Source of the DNA: Paludibacter sp.
GTDB taxonomy: Bacteria; Bacteroidota; Bacteroidia; Bacteroidales; Paludibacteraceae
DNA length: 64,000 nt
NCBI GenBank assembly: GCA_028690665.1
Contig: JAQVAV010000005.1
Coordinates: 186,001-250,000 of the forward strand
Direction: 5' to 3'
Shown here in pieces: positions 8,360 to 17,125 of this stretch. The notes below the pieces were generated by a model that searched no databases, had not been told where the DNA came from, and was given only the letters and a program-made list of their open reading frames with translations. Positions within the stretch are counted from its first letter, which is position 1. Each line of letters opens with the position of its first letter. A program made the translations under genes and the position numbers.

Positions 8360-10072
8360 ATGAACTACTACAGCAATAATCCGGCGTTGAAATTTCAGCT
8401 TTCGCATCCGTTGATGCAGAAAATTGTTGCGCTCAAGGAGCAGAACTTCGCCGATAAAGATAAATATGATTATGCCGCCCGCGATTTCGAGGATGCCATA
8501 GATAATTACGAAAAAGTACTCGAAATTATAGGAGAAATTTGTGGAGACATTATAGCTCCGAATGCGGAAGATGTTGACCACGAAGGACCGCGTGTTGAGA
8601 ACAACCGCGTGATTTATGCCCGTGGAACTCAGGAAAACCATGAGGCTTTGGCTCAGGCCGGACTTTACGGAATGTCGCTTCCGCGTCAGTACGGAGGTTT
8701 GAATTTTCCCATGATTCCTTATGTAATGAGTGGCGAATTAGTATCGCGTGCCGATGCAGGCTTTGCTAACATCTGGGGCTTGCAGGACTGTGCCGAAACT
8801 ATTGCCGAATTTGCAGATGAAGATGTAAAAGAAGAATTTTTGCCCCGTGTTTGCGACGGGCAAACCTGTTCGATGGATCTGACAGAACCGGATGCCGGTT
8901 CTGACCTTCAGGCAGTTCAGCTCAAAGCAACTTACAACGAAGCAGATAAAACCTGGTATCTGAATGGTGTAAAACGTTTCATTACCAACGGAGATGCACA
9001 AATTAAACTGGTATTGGCCCGTTCGGAAGAAGGCACAAGCGATGGACGTGGTTTGTCTTATTTTGTAGCTGACAATAAACATGATAACACCGTAAAAGTT
9101 CGTCGTATCGAAAATAAGTTAGGTATCAAAGGTTCCCCAACCTGCGAACTTGTGTTTACCAATACGCCAGCAAAGTTGGTTGGTGTGCGCCGTATGGGAC
9201 TGATTAAATACGTAATGTCGCTTATGAACGGCGCTCGTTTGGGTGTCGGCGCTCAGTCAGTCGGAGTTTCGCAATCGGCTTACGACGAAGCCGTGGCTTA
9301 TGCACGGGAACGTCAGCAATTTGGCAAACCTATTATTGAATTTCCGGCAGTATCGGAAATGATTTCATTGATGAAAGCTAAATTGGATGCAAGTCGTACA
9401 TTGCTTTACGAAACAACCCGTTTTGTGGATGTTTATAAAGCCTACGAAGCCATAGACGCAACCCGCAAACTGACTCCGGAAGAAAAAGCCGATTATAAAG
9501 AATTCCAGAAACTGGCAGATGCGTTTACGCCTCAGTTGAAAATGTTCGCCAGCGAGTTTGCCAATCAGAATGCCTACGATGCCATTCAGGTTCACGGAGG
9601 TTCAGGATTCATGAAGGATTATGCCTGCGAACGCATTTATCGTGATGCCCGGATTCTGACAATTTATGAAGGAACATCGCAGTTGCAGACCGTGGCCGCC
9701 ATACGCCACGTCATGACCGGAACTTATCTGAAACAAATTAAACATTACGAAACATTGCCAATCAATCCGGAATTCGATTCAATTCGGAAACGTTTGGTAA
9801 CAATGACCAATCTGCTCGAACATTCGGTTGAACGGGTAGCCGAAGCCAAAAGTCAGGAATACATCGACTTCCATGCACGCCGTTTGGTCGAAATGGCCGG
9901 ACACATTATCATGAGCTATCTGCTGATTATTGATGCTTCGCGTGATACAGAAGACTTGTTCCGCAAATCAGCATTTATTTATAGCAAATATGCCGAAGTA
10001 GAAGTACGGAAACATGCCACCTTTATCAAAACATTTGATGCTGAGAATGTTGATATCTACAAAGTAAAATAA
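8360..10072 (+). CDS. Acyl-CoA dehydrogenase
   Basis: FAD enzyme that introduces (or, with bifurcating Etf, reduces) the alpha-beta double bond of an acyl-CoA. Both family signatures are present: LTEPDAGSD near residue 175, and QVHGGSGFMKDYACERIYRDAR near residue 410, followed by the catalytic glutamate in IYEGTSQLQ. The 570-residue length exceeds the 380-residue short-chain type because of an inserted acidic helix and a C-terminal helical extension of about 120 residues, as in larger bacterial members. Chain-length preference cannot be told. It lies directly after etfBA and is followed by a terminator, so these three genes form one unit. Confidence 0.92.
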   Translation: MNYYSNNPALKFQLSHPLMQKIVALKEQNFADKDKYDYAARDFEDAIDNYEKVLEIIGEICGDIIAPNAEDVDHEGPRVENNRVIYARGTQENHEALAQAGLYGMSLPRQYGGLNFPMIPYVMSGELVSRADAGFANIWGLQDCAETIAEFADEDVKEEFLPRVCDGQTCSMDLTEPDAGSDLQAVQLKATYNEADKTWYLNGVKRFITNGDAQIKLVLARSEEGTSDGRGLSYFVADNKHDNTVKVRRIENKLGIKGSPTCELVFTNTPAKLVGVRRMGLIKYVMSLMNGARLGVGAQSVGVSQSAYDEAVAYARERQQFGKPIIEFPAVSEMISLMKAKLDASRTLLYETTRFVDVYKAYEAIDATRKLTPEEKADYKEFQKLADAFTPQLKMFASEFANQNAYDAIQVHGGSGFMKDYACERIYRDARILTIYEGTSQLQTVAAIRHVMTGTYLKQIKHYETLPINPEFDSIRKRLVTMTNLLEHSVERVAEAKSQEYIDFHARRLVEMAGHIIMSYLLIIDASRDTEDLFRKSAFIYSKYAEVEVRKHATFIKTFDAENVDIYKVK

Positions 10073-10080
10073 ATATGTAG

Positions 10081-10120
10081 ACACTTGCAGGTTTGATACT
10101 CTGCAAGTGTTTATTTTTTT
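10081..10120 (+). terminator. Intrinsic terminator after the acyl-CoA dehydrogenase
   Basis: A perfect 10-bp stem (ACACTTGCAG at 10081-10090, CTGCAAGTGT at 10101-10110) is followed by TTATTTTTTT. It ends the etf unit and separates it from iorA. Confidence 0.9.
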
Positions 10121-10162
10121 ACTGTTTGTTACAATTTGTTGATCTGAAAATTATTGATATAC

Positions 10163-11758
10163 ATGAATAAAGAATTGGTACTTGGAGCCGAGGCCATAGC
10201 TGTCGCGGCCATAGATGAAGGAATTTCAGGCGTATACGCTTATCCGGGTACACCTTCCACCGAAATTACCGAATACATACAAAAAAGTCCGGATGCCCGG
10301 AAAAATAATGTGCATTCCACTTGGTCTACGAACGAAAAAACAGCTTACGAAGCAGCTCTTGGCATGTCGTATGCCGGGAAGCGAAGCTTAGTCTGCATGA
10401 AACACGTGGGACTGAATGTGGCAGCCGACGCCTTTATTAATTCAGCCATAACGGGGGTTAACGGCGGTCTGGTAGTTGTTGTTGCCGACGATCCGTCGAT
10501 GCACTCTTCACAGAATGAACAAGACACCCGCTTCTACGGCAAGTTTGCTTATCTTCCGCTTTTCGAGCCTTCCAACCAGCAGGGAACCTACGATTGTGTG
10601 CGTTTTGCATTCAATTTTTCCGAACAGGTGAAGTTACCTGTACTATTGAGAATCACCACCCGACTGTCGCATTCGCGTGCTGCTGTTGAACGGAAAGCTC
10701 AGACATCACAAAACATGCTCAATCCCGAAACGGATAAAAAGAAATGGATTTTACTTCCGGCTATTGCCCGTCAGCGTTATGCCGGTCTGTTGAATAAACA
10801 GGATGATCTGGTTGCTTTTTCCGAAAAATCGCCTTATAACTTTGTAGTTAATGGAAAAGGCAAAAAGGGAATTATTGCATTTGGCATTGCATACAATTAT
10901 GTGATGGAAATCATTCAGGAATTTGCACTTGAAATTCCGGTGCTCAAAATATCGCAATACCCGTTGCCCAAACAACTGATAAAAACGTTTCACGATCAAT
11001 ATGACACGATATTGGTAGCCGAAGAAGGCTACCCTGTATACGAAGAATTGCTCAGAGGCTATTTTGATAACCAAAAAATATCAGGCCGTTTGGATGGAAC
11101 TTTACCGCGTACCGGAGAGTTGTCTCCTGATATTATTGCCAAAGCTTTAGGGGTGAAAATTCCACAAAAGCAACAGGAGGCAGAAGTTCCCGGGCGTCCA
11201 CCACGTTTATGCGATGGCTGTAGTCACCGAGATTTATTCGAAGCCTTGAATGCCGCTTTGTCCGAAAATGAATCGAAACATGTTTTTTCCGATATAGGCT
11301 GTTACACTTTAGGAGCTTTGCCTCCTTACAATGCCATCAATACCTGTGTGGACATGGGCGCATCCGTTACCATGGCCAAAGGAGCTGCGGACGCAGGTTT
11401 ACGTCCGGCTGTTGCGGTAATTGGCGACTCCACTTTTACGCATTCGGGAATTACCGGTTTGCTCGATGCCGTAAATGATCACTCACCAGTTACTATCATT
11501 ATTTCAGACAATGATACTACGGCCATGACCGGAGGGCAGGATTCTGCCGGCACAGGAAAATTTTTTAAAATATGCAACGGCATCGGGGTTGAAGAAGAGC
11601 ATATCCGTTCCATTGTTCCGCTGAAAAAAAATCTGGAAGAAAATGTGCGTATTCTGAAAGAAGAATTCGCTTATAACGGCGTTTCGGTAATTTTGGCCAA
11701 CCGCGAATGTGTTCAGACGGCTGCACGTAAAAAACGAAAATCTAAGAACAATGAATAA
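10163..11758 (+). CDS. iorA: Indolepyruvate:ferredoxin oxidoreductase, alpha subunit
   Basis: Thiamine-diphosphate enzyme that oxidatively decarboxylates arylpyruvates (from Trp, Phe, Tyr) to arylacetyl-CoA. The N-terminal pyrimidine-binding domain begins LGAEAIAVAAIDEGISGVYAYPGTPSTE. The thiamine domain has LCDGCSHRDL near residue 350 and GDSTFTHSG...NDTTAMTGGQ near residues 420-455. Archaeal-type IorA runs to about 600 residues with a C-terminal two-cluster ferredoxin domain; this one stops at 531 with a basic tail and lacks those cysteines. The ATG at 10163 is preferred to an in-frame TTG at 10154. Its stop overlaps the iorB start. Confidence 0.9.
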   Translation: MNKELVLGAEAIAVAAIDEGISGVYAYPGTPSTEITEYIQKSPDARKNNVHSTWSTNEKTAYEAALGMSYAGKRSLVCMKHVGLNVAADAFINSAITGVNGGLVVVVADDPSMHSSQNEQDTRFYGKFAYLPLFEPSNQQGTYDCVRFAFNFSEQVKLPVLLRITTRLSHSRAAVERKAQTSQNMLNPETDKKKWILLPAIARQRYAGLLNKQDDLVAFSEKSPYNFVVNGKGKKGIIAFGIAYNYVMEIIQEFALEIPVLKISQYPLPKQLIKTFHDQYDTILVAEEGYPVYEELLRGYFDNQKISGRLDGTLPRTGELSPDIIAKALGVKIPQKQQEAEVPGRPPRLCDGCSHRDLFEALNAALSENESKHVFSDIGCYTLGALPPYNAINTCVDMGASVTMAKGAADAGLRPAVAVIGDSTFTHSGITGLLDAVNDHSPVTIIISDNDTTAMTGGQDSAGTGKFFKICNGIGVEEEHIRSIVPLKKNLEENVRILKEEFAYNGVSVILANRECVQTAARKKRKSKNNE

Positions 11759-12329
11759 AAATATCATATTAGCAGGAGTCGGCGGGCAGGGAATTCTGAC
11801 TTTAGCCGCCGTAATCGATCATGCCGCCATGCAATCGGGGTTACAAATCAAACAAGCCGAAGTACACGGAATGAGTCAACGCGGAGGAGCTGTACAATCG
11901 CATTTGCGCATTTCGGATCAAAACATTTATTCTGATTTAATTCCCTTGGGAAAGGCGGATCTGATTGTTTCGCTCGAACCGCTCGAGGCTTTGCGCTATT
12001 TGCCTTATCTTTCGGAAAACGGCGTTATTATTACAGCTACAGAGCCGGTGAAAAACATTCCGGATTATCCCGAAGAAGCGGATATTTTGAATAAGATTAA
12101 GTCGAGCGGACATAAGTATTTATTGGTAGATGCCGGAAAAATAGCCCGGCTTGCCGGAAATCCGAAAACCGAAAATGTCGTTATGGTAGGGGTACTTTCG
12201 GATTTTGTAGGTATTGAAAAGGCACAATTTGAAAAAAGTCTGAAAGAAATGTTTTCCGCAAAAGGAGAAAAAATCGTAGCATTGAATCTGAAAGCCTTTA
12301 ATCTGGGTTACGAACATGCACAACAATAA
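11751..12329 (+). CDS. iorB: Indolepyruvate:ferredoxin oxidoreductase, beta subunit
   Basis: The gamma-type catalytic-domain partner of IorA. It begins NIILAGVGGQGILTLAAVID, the glycine-rich loop of pyruvate/ketoisovalerate oxidoreductase gamma domains, and continues AEVHGMSQRGGAVQSHLRI, also diagnostic. The length of 192 residues is normal. The ATG at 11751 overlaps the iorA stop (ATGAATAA), indicating translational coupling and a fixed stoichiometry; an upstream in-frame start at 11709 would lie inside iorA and is rejected. Loss of the iorA ferredoxin domain means electrons must leave through a separate ferredoxin or an unrecognised route. Confidence 0.92.
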   Translation: MNKNIILAGVGGQGILTLAAVIDHAAMQSGLQIKQAEVHGMSQRGGAVQSHLRISDQNIYSDLIPLGKADLIVSLEPLEALRYLPYLSENGVIITATEPVKNIPDYPEEADILNKIKSSGHKYLLVDAGKIARLAGNPKTENVVMVGVLSDFVGIEKAQFEKSLKEMFSAKGEKIVALNLKAFNLGYEHAQQ

Positions 12330-12431
12330 AACGGATGCCGTAGAAGGTGTGTCATGAAAACATATTAAATTTCAGATAATTATAAAAAAAGAATCATTAA
12401 ACAATTTTCTAATAACTATAAATAACACAAA

Positions 12432-13727
12432 ATGATCTGGAACGAATGTATTGAAACTGCCGACAGAGAAAAGCTTCGTGAAATTCAGAACGAACGGCTG
12501 TCGCAAATGATAGAACGTATCTATTTCAACGTTCCCTTTTACAGGAAAAAATTACAGGAAAAAGGCATTGAGCCGGGAGACATTAAATCAATCGACCAAC
12601 TAAAAGACCTTCCTTTCACAACAAAAGCCGATTTACGCGATAATTATCCTTTTGGATTGTTTACCGTGCCACAAAATGAAATTGTGCGACTTCATGCTTC
12701 GAGCGGAACTACTGGAAAACCTACTGTTGTAGGGTATACGCGCAAAGATCTCCAAACATGGAGCGAAGTAGTGGCTCGTGCTCTGACCATGGCCGGAATC
12801 GGCAAAACCGATATTATGCAAATCGCTTACGGTTACGGATTATTTACCGGCGGGCTGGGAATGCATTACGGAGCCGAAAAAGTTGGGGCTTCCGTAATTC
12901 CGATTTCCGGTGGAAATACAAAAAAACAAATACAATTGATGCGGGATTTCGGTTCGACAGCTATTGCCTGTACACCATCGTATGCGGCTCATTTGGGAGA
13001 AACGATTCATAGTGAAGGCATCGACCTGAAAGAAATCCGTTTAAAAGCCGGTATTTTCGGGGCCGAACCATGGACAAACGAATTGCGCAAACAAATAGAA
13101 AAGCTTTTACACATCAAAGCTTTTGATATTTATGGCCTTAGCGAAGTAATTGGCCCGGGTGTGGCCATGGAATGCGAATGCCAAAACGGGATGCATATTT
13201 TCGAAGACCATTTTATTCCGGAAATTATTAATCCCGAAACAGAAGAAGTTTTACCTTACGGCGAAGTGGGAGAATTAGTATTTACCACAGTTACCAAAGA
13301 AGCCATGCCGTTGCTGCGCTACCGTACACGCGACCTGACCCGCCTGCATGTTGAAAAATGCGCCTGCGGACGTACTTTGGTACGCATGGAAAAATGTCTG
13401 GGACGAAGCGACGATATGCTCATTATCCGCGGCGTAAATGTATTCCCATCTCAAATTGAATCCGTGTTACTCGAAATGAGCGAAACAACTCCTCATTATC
13501 AACTGATTGTAGACCGGGAAAACAACCTGGATACATTGACGATTAATGTTGAAATTGATGCTCAGTTCTGGTCGGATGAAATCAAACAATTAGAAGATTT
13601 GAAAAAACGCATTCATCACAACATCACCAGTTTGATCGGCATTAATGCTAAAATTAATCTGGTTGAACCTCACAGCATCACACGCTTCGAAGGAAAAGCG
13701 CAAAGAGTAATTGATAAACGTAAATAA
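12432..13727 (+). CDS. paaK: Phenylacetate-CoA ligase family (arylacetate-CoA ligase)
   Basis: AMP-forming acyl-CoA synthetase of the PaaK type. The ATP-binding P-loop is [17 protein letters not shown] near residue 90, [17 protein letters not shown] lies near residue 235, and RTRDLTRL and [14 protein letters not shown] mark the hinge and C-terminal lid. The length of 431 is typical. Zinc-binding-like cysteines (CEC, CAC) are present as in many PaaK proteins. Next to IorAB it probably handles phenylacetate, indoleacetate or related acids, either activating exogenous acid or interconverting the IorAB product. The direction in vivo is inferred. It starts 102 bases after iorB. Confidence 0.9.
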   Translation: MIWNECIETADREKLREIQNERLSQMIERIYFNVPFYRKKLQEKGIEPGDIKSIDQLKDLPFTTKADLRDNYPFGLFTVPQNEIVRLHASSGTTGKPTVVGYTRKDLQTWSEVVARALTMAGIGKTDIMQIAYGYGLFTGGLGMHYGAEKVGASVIPISGGNTKKQIQLMRDFGSTAIACTPSYAAHLGETIHSEGIDLKEIRLKAGIFGAEPWTNELRKQIEKLLHIKAFDIYGLSEVIGPGVAMECECQNGMHIFEDHFIPEIINPETEEVLPYGEVGELVFTTVTKEAMPLLRYRTRDLTRLHVEKCACGRTLVRMEKCLGRSDDMLIIRGVNVFPSQIESVLLEMSETTPHYQLIVDRENNLDTLTINVEIDAQFWSDEIKQLEDLKKRIHHNITSLIGINAKINLVEPHSITRFEGKAQRVIDKRK

Positions 13728-13739
13728 AATTCTAATGCC

Positions 13740-14168
13740 ATGATTATAAAACAATTATCAGTATTTCTTGAAGATAAGGTCGGTCGGTTGACAAAAATGA
13801 CCAAAATACTTGCCGAACATGATATTAATGTTTCTGCATTTAGTATTGCCGATGCCGCCGATTACGGTATTGCACGTTTTATTGTGGATAAACCGGAAGC
13901 TGCACTGAAAGTGTTGAAAGACAATAATTTCTCCGTCAACATTACGGATGTTACGGGAGTTATCGTTCCTCACAAACCCGGAGGATTACATAAAGTTTTA
14001 CAAATTTTGTCCGACAACTGTATTGCTATTGATTATATGTATGCGTTTGCTTTGGAAAATGGAGAAGCGTCGGCTATTATCCGTTCAAAATCGAATGATG
14101 CAGTTATCAAAGTTTTACAGGAAAACAAGCTTACGCTTCTCGAAGCGAACGATATTTATAAAATTTGA
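13740..14168 (+). CDS. Tandem ACT-domain protein
   Basis: A 142-residue protein of two ACT domains and nothing else. The first (about 1-70) starts KQLSVFLEDKVGRLTKMTKILAEHDINVSAFSI; the second (about 72-142) starts GVIVPHKPGGLHKVLQILSDNCIAIDYMYAF. ACT domains bind amino acids as regulatory ligands. Such stand-alone ACT proteins regularly follow paaK in anaerobes. Here it starts 12 bases after paaK, so a sensing or allosteric role for aromatic amino acids in this pathway is a reasonable inference. The ligand is not known. Confidence 0.88.
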   Translation: MIIKQLSVFLEDKVGRLTKMTKILAEHDINVSAFSIADAADYGIARFIVDKPEAALKVLKDNNFSVNITDVTGVIVPHKPGGLHKVLQILSDNCIAIDYMYAFALENGEASAIIRSKSNDAVIKVLQENKLTLLEANDIYKI

Positions 14169-14174
14169 TTTTAC

Positions 14175-14573
14175 ATGGATAAACATATTGAATACTTTAA
14201 AGCAGACCGGTTTGCTGCATTTAACGGGTTGGAACTCGTTGAATGCAGGCCCGGCTATGCCAAAGTAATGGTAAAGATTAATGAAAACCATCTGAACGGA
14301 GCGGGCGTTGTGCATGGCGGATTACTGTTCACAGTCGCTGATTTTGCCTTTGCTGCGGCTACAAATTCTTATGGCAGTGTGAGTCTTTCGATATCAACTT
14401 CCATGTCCTATTTTCAAAAAAGCACGGAAGGGGTGATATATGCGGAAGCCCGTGAGATTGCCCGTTCCAATAAATTAATTCACTGCAATGTTTCTCTGTT
14501 TCACGAATCAGGTACTTTATTAGCCGAATTCAAAGGAACAGCATACATTACATCGCAAAAGATAACATTCTAA
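14175..14573 (+). CDS. PaaI-type hotdog thioesterase
   Basis: Hydrolyses acyl-CoA thioesters, in PaaI mainly aryl-CoA species. The 132-residue hotdog domain shows the family motif NGAGVVHGGLLFTVADFAFAAA near residues 40-60, in which the HGG loop and the following Asp bind and cut the thioester. It lies 6 bases after the ACT gene and 14 bases before the aminotransferase gene, in the middle of the arylpyruvate operon. It may release CoA from arylacetyl-CoA made by IorAB or clear dead-end CoA esters. Substrate specificity is an inference from context. Confidence 0.88.
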   Translation: MDKHIEYFKADRFAAFNGLELVECRPGYAKVMVKINENHLNGAGVVHGGLLFTVADFAFAAATNSYGSVSLSISTSMSYFQKSTEGVIYAEAREIARSNKLIHCNVSLFHESGTLLAEFKGTAYITSQKITF

Positions 14574-14587
14574 CAGATTAAATACAA

Positions 14588-15793
14588 ATGCCTGTTTTTT
14601 CTAATTCTACGAATGAATTGCGAACTTCGGAAATTCGCGATTTAATGAGCTTGGCCAATAAACCCGGAATGATTTTATTTTCCGGAGGGATGCCGGACAA
14701 CGATTTGTTTCCGCTTGCCGAAATTGATAAAATATATAATGGTTTAACTCCTCAGGAAAAAAAAGTTGCCATGCAGTATGGTCCGACCTGTGGTTTACCT
14801 GAATTGATTGGTTCCCTGTCCGAATTTTTGTCAAGAAAAGGGTTACCTGTGGCTGAGAATAAAATTCTGATTACGACCGGGTCCTTACAGGCTATTAATA
14901 TTCTCGCCAAAGTTTTCATCGATCCGGGAGATATTATCCTCACCGAGAATCCTTGTTTTATCGGAGCTATTTCGGCCTTTAAATCTTATCAGGCTGATAT
15001 TAAAAGCATTCCGCTCACCGGGGATGGAATTAATTTAGTTCTATTGGAAGAAATGTTGAATAAATTAGAAAAGAAACCTAAATTTATTTATCTGACACCA
15101 AATTTTCATAATCCTGCCGGAACCTTGTACTCTTCGGAAACGAAACAAAAACTGATCAAACTAATGTCGGGTCGCGATATTCCCATTATAGAAGACGATG
15201 CATACAGCGACCTGTATTTCCACGACGAGGATAGAGATGACCTGAAAACACTGAAGGCTATTCATCCCGCCGGAATTGACATCTGCTATACCAGTTCGTT
15301 TTCAAAAATTATCGGCCCGGGACTACGTTTGGGTTGGATGCTTGTGCCGGAACAAATTTATGCTAAATGCGAATTGATTAAGCAATCGGTAGATGCCTGC
15401 TCACCAAGTTTTACACAGGTTATAGCTGACAAGTTTCTCCGGTCGGGAGTTGTGTACAGTTATATCGATAAAGTCCGCACGGAGTATAAAAAACGAGCCG
15501 AAGCTATGACGGCTGCTTTGCAAAAATATTTGCCCGATGGGGTTACATTTACCGTGCCTCGGGGCGGATTCTACATTTGGCTTCAGCTCCCCGAAAATGT
15601 TGACTCAACGGACGTTCTTAAAAAAGCCATCGAAAAAGGAACTGTTTTCGTTTCAGGCAAAACTTTTGACCCCGCCGGGAAGAAAAATAATTTTATCCGG
15701 TTGTCTTATTGTAACACGCCTGTCGAAAAAATCAACAAAGGAATTCCTATCGTTGCGGATGCCATTAGAGAAATGATGTCCCCAACAAAATAG
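14588..15793 (+). CDS. PLP-dependent aminotransferase, class I/II (aromatic/2-aminoadipate type)
   Basis: Transfers an amino group between an amino acid and a 2-oxo acid; the operon suggests aromatic amino acids giving arylpyruvates for IorAB. Fold-type I features are in order: ITTGSLQAINILAKVFIDPGD near residue 95, YLTPNFHNPAG near residue 180, PIIEDDAYSDLYF near residue 205 and the PLP lysine in TSSFSKIIGPGLRLGW near residue 240. The length of 401 and closest general look are those of the LysN/ARO8-like group rather than AspC. It is the last gene of the operon; a MITE-like element begins 25 bases after its stop. Confidence 0.88.
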   Translation: MPVFSNSTNELRTSEIRDLMSLANKPGMILFSGGMPDNDLFPLAEIDKIYNGLTPQEKKVAMQYGPTCGLPELIGSLSEFLSRKGLPVAENKILITTGSLQAINILAKVFIDPGDIILTENPCFIGAISAFKSYQADIKSIPLTGDGINLVLLEEMLNKLEKKPKFIYLTPNFHNPAGTLYSSETKQKLIKLMSGRDIPIIEDDAYSDLYFHDEDRDDLKTLKAIHPAGIDICYTSSFSKIIGPGLRLGWMLVPEQIYAKCELIKQSVDACSPSFTQVIADKFLRSGVVYSYIDKVRTEYKKRAEAMTAALQKYLPDGVTFTVPRGGFYIWLQLPENVDSTDVLKKAIEKGTVFVSGKTFDPAGKKNNFIRLSYCNTPVEKINKGIPIVADAIREMMSPTK

Positions 15794-15817
15794 ATTCTTT
15801 CGCAAGAACATCATAGA

Positions 15818-15973
15818 AGAAGGGTGCCCAAAAAGAAAAAGAACGCAAGTCTCCGCAAATTAACACAAACCATAAGTTATTGATAATGTGGTAATATCGC
15901 AAATTGAATTTGCGTAAATTTGTGTGATTTGCGCAATTTGTGTTGAAAATAAACACTTATTGGACACCTTCCT
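15818..15973. repeat. MITE-like palindromic repeat, copy 1
   Basis: A 156-bp element with imperfect 14-bp terminal inverted repeats (AGAAGGGTGCCCAA on the left; the right end reads AGGAAGGTGTCCAA on the other strand) and further internal inverted segments rich in CGCAAATT. A clearly related element lies at 34237-34413: both share a run near AAAAAGAACGCAA inside the left end and GATTTGCG(C/T)AATTTGTGTT near the right end. It has no coding capacity. It sits just after the aminotransferase stop and could act as a transcript end. Confidence 0.75.
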
Positions 15974-16587
15974 TTTGTGATCAAAAATAGAAATTCTATT
16001 AGAGCAAATTGAAAAATTTATTCATTGCCAATTTCAAGCGAAACTACAGTTTTTTTCAACCCCCAAACAGTGCATTTTCACATTTATAGTTGCAAGCAAG
16101 GATAGGCCTCGTACACTAATACTGTAGCGATAAACATAAAAAATTAAACTAAATTCTGTTTACAACCTCTTTATATCTCGAATAAAAATAATGACACAAT
16201 ATATGTCAACACAAATACTATTCCGCCAAATAAAACAACAATATTACAAGCTGCAGTTTTTATTTCCAGCAACCCATATATTCCCTACCAAATGTCCTTT
16301 TTCCCCAATTTCTTCTCTTTCATTTTATTCTGAAAATAACATGAAAGAGAAGATATAATTCCAGTAAAAAGGACAAGGAGGAATAAAAAACGAATATTTT
16401 CTGAATACCCATAAGACTAAATATCTACCATATTATGGACAAACTAATGATCAATAGTCTAAAAAAAAACACTTCTAAATAATCGGTCTTAATTTATTGA
16501 ATTTAACTACTCAGTTCCGTTGATAGTATTCTATCCTCCTTTAGCTCGTGAATTTTTATGAATACCATTCTTTCTCCTTTTTATTTT
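15974..16587. other. Gene-poor AT-rich stretch
   Basis: Between the MITE-like element and the first hairpin repeat no intact gene, RNA or clear terminator is visible. Apart from the possible decayed membrane protein (16171-16417) I see nothing supportable. Confidence 0.5.
16171..16417 (-). pseudogene. Possible decayed small membrane-protein gene
   Basis: On the - strand two hydrophobic stretches can be read in one frame on either side of a TAG: FLFLLVLFTGIISSL followed by a basic segment ending KKDIW, then GIYGLLEIKTAACNIVV and a second helix ending LFLFEI. The layout (helix, basic loop, helix) looks like a two-helix membrane protein with a nonsense mutation, but no family is recognised and chance cannot be excluded in such AT-rich DNA. 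Confidence 0.25.
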
Positions 16588-16641
16588 ATAATTATCCGCA
16601 AAGCAACGTAAAAACACAGGTTGAAATTGCAGATAATCATA
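16588..16641. repeat. Hairpin repeat, degraded copy
   Basis: Arms at 16588-16602 and 16626-16640 pair at 12 of 15 positions. The core ATTATCCGCAAAGC(A/G)AC is shared with the perfect copy at 18478-18541. It lies immediately downstream of the O-antigen-ligase-type fragment. Confidence 0.55.
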
Positions 16642-16647
16642 TTTATT

Positions 16648-16824
16648 CTATCTATTTTTTACTAAACGATACATTTTATTTTTAATCGTGTAGATAGCAG
16701 AAGACGGAATCTTTACTTTTTTATCCAATATCTTTTGAGCAAGAGACCGAGCCTCTTCTTTCTTTCCCGTAGCTAAATAAAGTTCCACTAACCGATATAA
16801 AGGCCTAAATTTGACAGGACACAT
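16648..16824 (-). pseudogene. C-terminal fragment of an O-antigen-ligase/Wzy-type protein
   Basis: Reading the - strand from 16824 gives MCPVKFRPLYRLVELYLATG, then KKEEARSLAQKILDKKVKIPSS and a normal TAG at 16648. This is the TPR-like tail typical of Bacteroidota O-antigen-ligase-family membrane proteins (the MCP..F.PLY.L...Y...G...A...A..I..K.VK.PS pattern). The membrane domain is missing and the frame is blocked by a TAG a few codons upstream, so it is a remnant. It overlaps the end of the next fragment in another frame. Family assignment is by pattern recall. Confidence 0.6.
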
Positions 16825-17044
16825 TTGACAAGTCTATAATTTCTTCCGCTATTGCCGTTCGTGTTTTGGGAGAAGCTGAATTCAACTCGAGATAAGTTTT
16901 TATTACCGTCTTCTCCTCCTGTCCTATCTTTAATAAATAAGGCTCTTTCTCTGACAAATCCACAAACACAAGAAGATTAACTTCTGTTTCCGAAAAAAAT
17001 GGTGAATAATATTTCCGATTTGTTACTATCAGTCCACTTGGCAA
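16805..17044 (-). pseudogene. Truncated coding remnant, unrecognised
   Basis: An open frame of 79 codons, closed upstream by a TAA and lacking an ATG near its start (only TTG). Its text (for example KYYSPFFSETEVNLLVFVDL and YLELNSASPKTRTAIAEEI) looks like genuine protein with normal amino acid balance, so it is probably the middle of a gene that has lost both ends. Its 3' end runs into the O-antigen-ligase-type fragment in a different frame, suggesting either a frameshift or a deletion junction. I do not recognise the family. Confidence 0.4.
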
Positions 17045-17125
17045 TACCGCTTCTTCTTATCTTTCCCGTATAGTTTATGTTTCTCCCTTGTTAAACGTAG
17101 TCTCCAAACTACGCTTTATCAATAT

